64,000 nt of DNA from JAWPMV01 sp038527215 (GTDB lineage: Bacteria; Bacteroidota; Bacteroidia; J057). The DNA lies in assembly GCA_038527215.1 (NCBI GenBank), contig JBCBGC010000004.1, forward strand, positions 62,001 to 126,000. Reading direction: 5' to 3'. A model generated the notes under the pieces. It had not been told where the DNA came from. It made no database searches and worked only from the letters and a program-made list of their open reading frames with translations. This document shows, piece after piece, positions 45,400 to 53,468 of this stretch; positions within the stretch are counted from its first letter, which is position 1; each line of letters begins with the position of its first letter. The position numbers and the translations under genes are program-made.

Positions 45400-45740
45400 G
45401 ATCGTTAAATCGCTGGTAATGATCCTGTAAGCGGAAACTTGCTAATCCTTGACTGAGGTAGCCTGATGGAAGCATGAGGTAGGAGTACAGGCTCAAATTT
45501 GCACTGCATGCCTGCTCGTTGTACGGCGGCTAGCTCTGGCCTTCAGGAGCTCAGCCTTCCTTCCCTAAGGCGGGTGAGTATACCTGAACCCCCTCTCCTG
45601 ATAAGATAGACGAACTACGCTATCATACATGGCAGCATACTCATGCTTTCAGAGAAAGGTATTTGCACATACTCAAAGTAGGGCTTCTCTTACAACTAAA
45701 TCTTCATTTTTTCTACCCAATGTTCCATCTTATATCGTAA
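45400..45740. other. Divergent intergenic region with TGAGTA motifs
   Basis: This 341-base gap lies between the GH16 gene and the regulator gene. It contains TGAGTA or its complement TACTCA at 45575-45580, 45638-45643 and 45670-45675; another copy sits at 45755-45760, at the beginning of the regulator frame. No standard TAnnTTTG promoter or hairpin is clear. Confidence 0.5.
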
Positions 45741-48689
45741 ATGCACTATTTTACTACTCAATCATTTTATATGAGGCCCACTGCTACACTCAATCCAGTT
45801 TGTAAATACCTCCTTTTGGCATTGCTATGGTTCATCCCAGCAGGGTGGGGAGGAGGTATGTGGGCACAAACAAGCAACCTGGGCTTACCCTTGGTGCAGT
45901 CTTTTCCGAGAGAGGTGTATGGAGCGGCGGCGGTGATTGGAGATATCATTCAGGATGTCCAGGGCCGTATGTACTTCGCCAATCCTGATGGTATGTTGAG
46001 CTACGATGGCAGTAGCTGGGAGGTATACCCCCTGCCCAATCGAACGATCCTTCGGTCATTGGCCCTGGCCCAGGATGGGACGATCTATGCCGGAGGGCAA
46101 AATGAAGTGGGGAGATTCGTACCAGATCAGCAAGGCGAATGGGTGTTTGAATCCCTTAAAGATAGAATTCCCGCTGAGGATCAGAGCTTCGAAGATGTTT
46201 GGGATATGGCGATGGTGGGAGACAGCCTATATTTTCGGGCTTCCGAAAAGATCTTTTGTCTCTCCGGAGATAAGCAGGCCCGGATTCTCGCGGACGTCCC
46301 TTACTACCATCTGGGCAAAGTAGGAGAGGATGTTTGGATTCAGGATTTGGGAAATGGTACCTTTTCCTCTCCCAGTAGCCCCTTAAAGCCTTCTTTTAGC
46401 AAAACCTCTTTGGCAGGAAAAATGGCTACCAGCCTGGCCGAGTGGCAAGGAGGGATGTTGATAGGTACAGAAAGGGATGGCTTGTATTATTGGAAAAATG
46501 ACACCGTCCAGGCTTTTTCTGCGGCCATTCAGGACTTTCTCAAAGAAAGCGGCATTACTGCCCTGGCCCGGATTGATTCACACACCTTTGCCGTAGGGAC
46601 CAATTTCAACGGCATCGTAATTCTGCATGAATCGGGCAAAATTCTATACCATTTCAACCTGCGTAACGGATTGATCCGGAACAAGGTCATGTGTCTCTTT
46701 GTAGACCCTAACCGGAATCTTTGGGTTGGCCTTGAAAATGGCATTAACTACCTGCACCTGAATTCCCCTTTCACTTTCCTATATCCTGGATTTGAATCTG
46801 GAGGAACAGGGTTTACCAGTCGGGTATTCGAAGATCGGCTTTTTTTGGGGACGGGAGACGGGCTTTACGCCCTACCCTGGCAGGAATATTACGACCCTCT
46901 TGAAGTGGGGCCTCAGTTCGAGCTAATCTCCGGCAGTAAGGGGCAGACCTGGGGATTGGATGAGGTGGAAAATACTCTTATTCTGGGACATAATCGGGGT
47001 TCATTTTTAATTGGGGCTGGGGCTAACCAGGCTGAGAATTTCTGGGGGACCAGAGGGGCCTGGACTTTTGATCAGGTAGAGGGACGGGATAATTTATTTG
47101 TGGCAGGAACCTATACAGGCCTGTATTTTTTCAACAAGCAGGGTAGCCAGTTTGTCCTTTTGGGACATCTTGATGGGTTTAATGAATCCAGCCGCTTTGT
47201 AGAGCAGGATGATAAGGGGAACCTGTGGATTGCCCACCCTTATAAAGGCATCTATCGCGTACCCCTGGCCGAAGAGGTGTTAGCCTCACCGATCATCCAT
47301 TACGGAGAGACGGAAGGCTTAAGTTCCGACCTGCAAAACCACCTTTTTCGATTGAAAGACGAGATTGTCTTTTGCAGCGAAACGGGCGTTTTCTTATTTG
47401 ATTATGCGCGTGATCGCTTCTTGCCCTTCGACCGCTTTAATGACATTTTTGGACTAGAAAATAAGGTAAGGAGGCTTTCTCAGATGCCCAATGGAGATAT
47501 CTGGTACATCACGGAAAATGATTGTGGGGTGCTCAAGGTCAAGGATTTAGGGGTGGATAAGACGATTGAAAGGTACCGCTATCCAGAATTGCTCGGCTTC
47601 CTTAACAAAGGATATGATCAGATATATGGATATACAGATGATCATGTTTTTATTACGACCGATCATGGGTTTATCCATTATTTTGACCCCTGGAAGGATC
47701 GGGTGGATACGAATTTTCAGGTGGTGATTTCAGCTGTAATCAGTCATGGCGCGCATGATAGCCTGATATTTCGAGGCAGATTTTACCAGGGAGAGCAGGT
47801 GAAAAATGTGCCCCCTACAGAGGCGGGCTTAAGTTTTCTCCATTACCAAAATGCCTTTGAGTTTCAATACGCTGCCACGGCCTATTCAGCTACCTATGCT
47901 AAAGAATATCGGTATCGCCTCTTAGGGGCTGAGAAACGCTGGTCAGCCTGGACCACGCAGACCCGGAAGGAATATACCAACCTTTCGCCAGGGTCTTATC
48001 AATTTGAGGTACAGGCCCGGTTGAAGGGGGAGGTGATGAGCCAGGCCGTTCACTATCCCTTTACCATTGAATCGCCCTGGTATGCCACCGATTTAGCATT
48101 TGGCATTTATGCGATTTTGGTCTTTGGTTTACTTAGCGGGACCTCCTGGTTTTTGAGTCGGAAGTACACGGACCTAAAAGAAGAAACCCAGAAGGTCGTC
48201 ACCCAATCGGAACAGGAAATCGGTAAGCTAAAGGAAGCCAATATGCAAGCGGAATTGGAGCATAAGCAGCGAGAACTCTTGTCTGCTACCCTTCATCTGG
48301 TGCAAAAAAATGAGACCCTGGAATCTATCAAAGGCCAACTGGTAGACATCATCAAACGCAGCAAAGAGCTTGAGGTAACCCGTAAGTTAAAAGCGCTGGT
48401 TCGCTTGCTGCAACAAGATGCCAGATTGGATAGTGGCTGGGAGCAGATCATGTCTCACTTTAATGAAGTCCACAACCAATATTTTGACCGACTAAAAAAA
48501 GATTTTCCCCAGCTTACTCCCAAAGACCTGAAACTCTGTGCCTACCTGCGAATGAACCTTTCTACCAAAGAAATGGCATCCCTTATGAATGTTACGGTGC
48601 GCGGAGTTGAGGCTAGCCGTTACCGTCTTCGCCGGAAATTGGAATTGGATAAAGAAGAAAATCTCACGGAATTTCTGATGAAATTTTAA
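45741..48689 (+). CDS. Membrane-spanning Reg_prop/Y_Y_Y one-component regulator with LuxR-like HTH
   Basis: The 982-residue product has a signal-like N terminus ending MWAQ (ATG at 45771 is an alternative start), an outer region with two-component regulator propeller repeats (GLPLVQSF..., IYAGGQNEVG, NLWVGLENGINYL), a Y_Y_Y-like domain near residues 715-775, one membrane helix at about 782-804, a long coiled coil (about 808-895) and a C-terminal LuxR-like HTH (about 920-982, LTPKDLKLCAYLRMNLSTKEMASLMN). There is no histidine kinase or receiver. Such proteins are thought to sense outer ligands, often glycans, and regulate directly. It precedes the repeat-protein gene. Confidence 0.92.
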   Translation: MHYFTTQSFYMRPTATLNPVCKYLLLALLWFIPAGWGGGMWAQTSNLGLPLVQSFPREVYGAAAVIGDIIQDVQGRMYFANPDGMLSYDGSSWEVYPLPNRTILRSLALAQDGTIYAGGQNEVGRFVPDQQGEWVFESLKDRIPAEDQSFEDVWDMAMVGDSLYFRASEKIFCLSGDKQARILADVPYYHLGKVGEDVWIQDLGNGTFSSPSSPLKPSFSKTSLAGKMATSLAEWQGGMLIGTERDGLYYWKNDTVQAFSAAIQDFLKESGITALARIDSHTFAVGTNFNGIVILHESGKILYHFNLRNGLIRNKVMCLFVDPNRNLWVGLENGINYLHLNSPFTFLYPGFESGGTGFTSRVFEDRLFLGTGDGLYALPWQEYYDPLEVGPQFELISGSKGQTWGLDEVENTLILGHNRGSFLIGAGANQAENFWGTRGAWTFDQVEGRDNLFVAGTYTGLYFFNKQGSQFVLLGHLDGFNESSRFVEQDDKGNLWIAHPYKGIYRVPLAEEVLASPIIHYGETEGLSSDLQNHLFRLKDEIVFCSETGVFLFDYARDRFLPFDRFNDIFGLENKVRRLSQMPNGDIWYITENDCGVLKVKDLGVDKTIERYRYPELLGFLNKGYDQIYGYTDDHVFITTDHGFIHYFDPWKDRVDTNFQVVISAVISHGAHDSLIFRGRFYQGEQVKNVPPTEAGLSFLHYQNAFEFQYAATAYSATYAKEYRYRLLGAEKRWSAWTTQTRKEYTNLSPGSYQFEVQARLKGEVMSQAVHYPFTIESPWYATDLAFGIYAILVFGLLSGTSWFLSRKYTDLKEETQKVVTQSEQEIGKLKEANMQAELEHKQRELLSATLHLVQKNETLESIKGQLVDIIKRSKELEVTRKLKALVRLLQQDARLDSGWEQIMSHFNEVHNQYFDRLKKDFPQLTPKDLKLCAYLRMNLSTKEMASLMNVTVRGVEASRYRLRRKLELDKEENLTEFLMKF

Positions 48690-48926
48690 AGGTTGCCTAT
48701 TCTTTCCTCTTTATTTCCACACATCATCCTCCTTTCTATATGAGTAGGTCATGAGAAAGTATTGATGGGGTAAATCGCCCAATGGGGTCCATTTTGGCTA
48801 TGTTTTGACGAATTTAAAAATTCGATTTTTTCTATATGAGTAGTGAAGTAGTAGTGAGATTCGACCTGCTGTGTCGTATTTTGATAATTGTCTTAATAAG
48901 GACTCTCGAACCTTAACCTTAACAAT
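48690..48926. promoter_or_regulatory. Upstream region of the repeat-protein gene with 15-bp direct repeat
   Basis: TTTCTATATGAGTAG occurs at 48733-48747 and exactly again at 48829-48843, 96 bases apart in the same orientation. The shared TGAGTA core also occurs upstream of the regulator gene. The arrangement suggests a two-site regulatory region before the start codon at 48927. No TAnnTTTG element stands out. Confidence 0.6.
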
Positions 48927-51900
48927 ATGAATTTTTCTACTACTAGATTGCTTGCCAGATTTGGTTTGCTCTTTGCATTCCTGGGTCTGGCATTCAATTC
49001 TTATGGGCAGACCGCCAGTCTGCCTTTAACTTTTGAAGACACCACGGTCGCCTATGCCCCGGCGGGATTTGGTTCCAAAAGTTTTGCCGCTATTCCGACA
49101 GCGGTCATTGCCAACCCTGATCCTAGCGGCAACCCTTCTACCATGGTATGGAATATTACCAAGGAGGATAGTGCTCAGGTTTGGGCGGGGGCTTCTATTG
49201 ATTTAGGAACTTCCATTGATCTCAGCACTGGACCAAACTTTAGCTTCATGGCGTGGTCTCCCAAAGCCGGAGCCACCATTCGCTTAAAGTTTGAAGACCT
49301 GAGTGATCCCGCCATTTTTGCGGAAGGAGATGCCAGCATCACCGCGGCTAACACCTGGGAAATGCTGACCATCGATATGTCCGTTCTTCCCGGATGGGAC
49401 CCTACCAAGACCTATGGTAGAGTGGTGATCTTTCCTGACTTCGGGGTAATGGGTGGTACGACTTCTGCCGATTACTACTTCGACAATGTCATGAACACGC
49501 CAACGCCTATCAACCTTCCTTTGACCTTTGAGGACACCAGCGCAAGCTATGCGCCTGCTGGCTTTGGTTCTAAAACCTTTGGTGCGATTGCTACGGCTAT
49601 CATCGCCAATCCTGATCCTAGTGGCAACGGTTCCGGATACGTTTGGAATATTACCAAAGAAGATAGCGCACAAGTATGGGCCGGTGCTTCCATCGACCTG
49701 AGCAGCAACATCGACTTGTCTAATGGTCCTATGTTCAGCATCATGGCCTGGTCTCCAAAGGCAGGTGCCACGATCCGTCTGAAATTTGAAGATCTGGCGG
49801 ACCCCGCCATTTTTGCCGAAGGCGATGCCAGCATCACGGCTGCCAATACCTGGGAAATGTTGACCTTTGATATGTCAACCCTGCCAGGATGGGACCCAAC
49901 TAAGAACTACGGTAGAGTGGTGATCTTCCCTGACTTTGGTGTCATGGGGGGCATGACTTCCGCCGACTACTATTTTGACGACGTGATGAACGCGGCTCCG
50001 ATGGCTGCCCCTATCATGCTTCCCCTGACTTTTGAGGATACTGCCTTGAACTATGCGCCTGCAGGTTTTGGTTCTAAAACTTTTGCCGCTATTCCTACGG
50101 CCGTCATTGCTAACCCTGATCCAAATGGAAACCTCTCTGGATACGTTTGGAATATCACTAAAGCAGATAGTGCCCAGGTTTGGGCTGGTGCTTCCATTGA
50201 TCTGGGTAGTAGCATCGACCTTTCAAATGGTCCTATGTTTAGCATCATGGCCTGGTCTCCTAAGGCAGGTGCGACGATTCGTCTGAAGTTTGAAGACCTG
50301 GCTGACCCCGCCATTTTTGCCGAAGGCGATGCCAGCATCACGGCTGCCAACACCTGGGAAATGTTGACCTTCGATATGTCAACCCTGCCCGGATGGGACC
50401 CTACCAAGAACTACGGTAGAGTGGTGATCTTCCCTGACTTTGGCGTCATGGGTGGCATGACTGCGGCTGACTACTATTTCGATGACGTGATGAACGCTGC
50501 ACCGATGGCTGCACCTATCGAAATGCCATTGACTTTTGAAGATACTGCCTTGAACTATGCACCTGCAGGCTTTGGTTCCAAATCCTTTGGTGCGATAGCT
50601 ACGGCCGTTATCGCCAACCCTGATCCAAATGGTAACGCTTCCGGCTACGTTTGGAACATCACCAAAGAAGATAGCGCACAAGTATGGGCCGGTGCTTCCA
50701 TCGACCTGAGCAGCAATATTGACCTTTCTAATGGTCCTATGTTCAGCATCATGGCTTGGTCTCCAAAAGCGGGTGCTACGATTCGTCTGAAATTTGAAGA
50801 TCTGGCTGACCCAGCCATTTTTGCCGAAGGCGATGCCAGCATCACTGCGGCCAATACCTGGGAAATGCTGACCTTTGATATGTCAACCCTGCCAGGATGG
50901 GATCCTACTAAGAACTACGGTAGGGTGGTGATCTTCCCTGACTTTGGGGTCATGGGGGGCATGACTTCCGCAGACTACTATTTCGATGACGTGATGAACG
51001 CGGCACCGATGGCTCCGCCTATCGAAATGCCATTGACTTTTGAAGATACAGCCTTGAACTATGCGCCTGCAGGCTTTGGTTCCAAATCCTTTGGTGCGAT
51101 TGCTACCGCTATCATCGCCAACCCTGATCCAAATGGAAACGGTTCTGGTTACGTTTGGAACATCACCAAAGAAGATAGCGCACAAGTATGGGCCGGTGCT
51201 TCTATCGACCTGACCAGCAGCATCGATCTGGCTAATGGTCCTATGTTTAGCGTGATGGCCTGGTCTCCTAAGGCAGGTGCCACGATTCGTCTGAAGTTTG
51301 AAGACCTGGCTGACCCCGCTATTTTTGCCGAAGGCGATGCCAGCATCACCGCTGCCAACACCTGGGAAATGTTGACCTTTGATATGTCAACCCTGCCCGG
51401 ATGGGATCCTACCAAGAGCTACGGTAGAGTGGTGATCTTCCCTGACTTTGGCGTCATGGGCGGTATGACTTCTGCCGACTACTATTTCGATGATGTGATG
51501 AACGCCGCGGCCATGGTAGATCCTATCGAAATGCCATTGACCTTTGAGGATACCGCAGTAGCACATAATCCTGTCGGTTTTGGTTCTTCTACCTTTGGTC
51601 CCATTCCTACCGCTGTGGTAGCTAATCCCGATCCGAATGGAAACGGTTCTGGCTACGTTTGGAACATTACCAAAGAAGATAGTGCACAAGTATGGGCCGG
51701 TGCTTCCATCGACCTGACCAGCAGCATTGACCTGTCTAATGGTCCTATGTTTAGCGTGATGGCCTGGTCTCCGAAAGCTGGTGCGACCATTCGTCTGAAG
51801 TTTGAAGACCTGGGTGATCCCGCCATCTTTGCTGAAGGGGACGCTACCGTTTCGACGGCCAACACCTGGGAAATGCTGACCTTTGACATGTCTACGCTGC

Positions 51901-53360
51901 CAGGCTGGGATCCTAACCATAGCTATGGAAAAGTGGTCATCTTCCCTGACTTCGGTGTAGATGGAGGCATGACTTCTACCGACTACTACTTCGATAACGT
52001 CATGAATGCTGCTGCTCCGATGGGACCAGAAATTCAGCTTCCGCTGACTTTCGAAGATACCATCACTTACACGCTGTTTGGCTTTGGTGCGGCTGACTTT
52101 GGGCCTATCCCCACGGATATCATTGCCAATCCAGATTCTTCTGATGGAAACCCTAGCGACAGAGTTTGGAGCATTACTAAGACGGCTGAAGCACAGGTTT
52201 GGGCCGGAACTACTCTGCCATTGACCAGCGTCATCGACCTGAGCAGCGGACCTAAGTTCTCTGTGAACGTTTGGTCTCCCAAAGCGGGAGCAACGATCCG
52301 CCTGAAGTTAGAAGATACTACCTCTCCTCCTGATGGAAATGGTAACCCTACCATCATTGCTGAAGCTGACGCTACTGTGGCCAATGCCAGTACCTGGGAG
52401 GTACTTGAATTCGATATGACGCTCTTGAACGGCTGGGACCAGTCTAACAACTACAACCAGGTCATCATCTTCCCTGATTATGGGGTCATGGGCGATACCG
52501 TAGATGTTACTTACTACTTTGACGACGTGAAAAAGATCGCCGGATCAGCTGGACCGATCATTGAAATGCCGTTGACTTTTGAAGACACTACCTTGTCTTA
52601 CAATCCACAGGGATTTGGTGCCGCTGACTTTTCAGCTATTCCTACTGCCATTATTGACAACCCTGATCAGAGTGGAAACCCTTCTGACCGGGTATGGAAT
52701 ATCACTAAGACTGACGGGGCTCAGGTATGGGCCGGTGCTACGGTAAAACTGGGCAGCGATATTGACTTGAACGCAGGAACTACCTTCTATGTAAATGTAT
52801 GGTCTCCTCGTAGTGGCGTAACGATCATGCTGAAACTGGAAGATACTTCTTCTCCTCCGGATGGAAACGGCAACCCCTCTATCTTCTCTGAAGTTCAGGC
52901 TACCACTACCGTGGCCAACGCCTGGGAAACGCTCTCTTTCGATATGACGACCTTCGGTGGATTCGATATAAACCATGAGTATGATCAAGTGGTGATGTTC
53001 CCTGACTTTGGTCAGATTGGCGCCACCGGTGGCGAAGATTATTATTTCGACAACGTTAACAACGACGGAAGTGTAGGGCTGGAAGACGATCTCTTCCAGG
53101 GACTGGAGTTCACGCTCTATCCCAACCCAACACAAAACCTGATCAACGTTCGCTTTGGTGTACCTGAAGCTGGCGAGGTCAGAATGAGTGTAAAAGATAT
53201 GACCGGACGCAATGTCTTTGTAGGTTCTACAGAGCAAGCCTTTACCGGTACTTTCACTAAACAATTTGACGTGAATGAGCTGCCTGCCGGCGCCTACCTC
53301 ATCATGATGGAGTGGAACGGCACCGTAGTTCAGACCGCTAAGTTTGTGAAAAGGAATTAG
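48927..53360 (+). CDS. Giant T9SS-exported protein of eight tandem carbohydrate-binding-like domains
   Basis: The 1477-residue product has a signal peptide (ends SYGQ) and eight tandem domains of about 165-176 residues, each starting LPLTFED and containing FGS...PTA..ANPDPSGN, VWNITKEDSAQVWAGASIDL, WSPKAGATIRLKFED, TWEMLTFDMS and DYYFD. The repeated VWSPKAG/LKFED and DYYFD pattern resembles a Bacteroidota beta-sandwich domain associated with glucan-use proteins, so glycan binding is inference. Repeats 7 and 8 have extra insertions (SPPDGNGNP). A C-terminal type IX sorting domain starts LYPNPTQNLINVRFG. It follows the regulator gene and is followed by a terminator. Confidence 0.92.
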   Translation: MNFSTTRLLARFGLLFAFLGLAFNSYGQTASLPLTFEDTTVAYAPAGFGSKSFAAIPTAVIANPDPSGNPSTMVWNITKEDSAQVWAGASIDLGTSIDLSTGPNFSFMAWSPKAGATIRLKFEDLSDPAIFAEGDASITAANTWEMLTIDMSVLPGWDPTKTYGRVVIFPDFGVMGGTTSADYYFDNVMNTPTPINLPLTFEDTSASYAPAGFGSKTFGAIATAIIANPDPSGNGSGYVWNITKEDSAQVWAGASIDLSSNIDLSNGPMFSIMAWSPKAGATIRLKFEDLADPAIFAEGDASITAANTWEMLTFDMSTLPGWDPTKNYGRVVIFPDFGVMGGMTSADYYFDDVMNAAPMAAPIMLPLTFEDTALNYAPAGFGSKTFAAIPTAVIANPDPNGNLSGYVWNITKADSAQVWAGASIDLGSSIDLSNGPMFSIMAWSPKAGATIRLKFEDLADPAIFAEGDASITAANTWEMLTFDMSTLPGWDPTKNYGRVVIFPDFGVMGGMTAADYYFDDVMNAAPMAAPIEMPLTFEDTALNYAPAGFGSKSFGAIATAVIANPDPNGNASGYVWNITKEDSAQVWAGASIDLSSNIDLSNGPMFSIMAWSPKAGATIRLKFEDLADPAIFAEGDASITAANTWEMLTFDMSTLPGWDPTKNYGRVVIFPDFGVMGGMTSADYYFDDVMNAAPMAPPIEMPLTFEDTALNYAPAGFGSKSFGAIATAIIANPDPNGNGSGYVWNITKEDSAQVWAGASIDLTSSIDLANGPMFSVMAWSPKAGATIRLKFEDLADPAIFAEGDASITAANTWEMLTFDMSTLPGWDPTKSYGRVVIFPDFGVMGGMTSADYYFDDVMNAAAMVDPIEMPLTFEDTAVAHNPVGFGSSTFGPIPTAVVANPDPNGNGSGYVWNITKEDSAQVWAGASIDLTSSIDLSNGPMFSVMAWSPKAGATIRLKFEDLGDPAIFAEGDATVSTANTWEMLTFDMSTLPGWDPNHSYGKVVIFPDFGVDGGMTSTDYYFDNVMNAAAPMGPEIQLPLTFEDTITYTLFGFGAADFGPIPTDIIANPDSSDGNPSDRVWSITKTAEAQVWAGTTLPLTSVIDLSSGPKFSVNVWSPKAGATIRLKLEDTTSPPDGNGNPTIIAEADATVANASTWEVLEFDMTLLNGWDQSNNYNQVIIFPDYGVMGDTVDVTYYFDDVKKIAGSAGPIIEMPLTFEDTTLSYNPQGFGAADFSAIPTAIIDNPDQSGNPSDRVWNITKTDGAQVWAGATVKLGSDIDLNAGTTFYVNVWSPRSGVTIMLKLEDTSSPPDGNGNPSIFSEVQATTTVANAWETLSFDMTTFGGFDINHEYDQVVMFPDFGQIGATGGEDYYFDNVNNDGSVGLEDDLFQGLEFTLYPNPTQNLINVRFGVPEAGEVRMSVKDMTGRNVFVGSTEQAFTGTFTKQFDVNELPAGAYLIMMEWNGTVVQTAKFVKRN
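49023..53057 (+). repeat. Eight tandem ~504-bp coding repeats
   Basis: The conserved LPLTFED block starts at about 49023, 49518, 50022, 50526, 51030, 51534, 52041 and 52569. Spacings are 495, 504, 504, 504, 504, 507 and 528 bases. Repeats 2 to 5 are nearly identical in nucleotides, including long identical stretches around the SPKAGATIR region, which points to recent duplication or gene conversion. Repeats 1 and 6 to 8 have diverged more. Confidence 0.9.
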
Positions 53361-53380
53361 TGTTTGAGGTTATGGATGAT

Positions 53381-53414
53381 AGAGGCTGTCCTTCTGGGCA
53401 GCCTCTTCTTTTTT
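53381..53414 (+). terminator. Terminator of the repeat-protein gene
   Basis: AGAGGCTGTCC (53381-53391) pairs with GGGCAGCCTCT (53396-53406) with one G-U pair, followed by TCTTTTTT. Confidence 0.85.
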
Positions 53415-53468
53415 GTCCCACGCTTTCCTGATAGGCTGTATATTGAAGGAGATTAATCCTTCAAGCCT

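Noticed and set aside
49175..52450. Series of minus-strand frames with similar sequences to each other across the repeat-protein gene.
   Set aside because: They look conserved only because the coding strand is repeated; none has a start signal or known domain.
49023..53057. CRISPR-like array.
   Set aside because: The repeats are about 504 bp, coding and contiguous, with no spacers.
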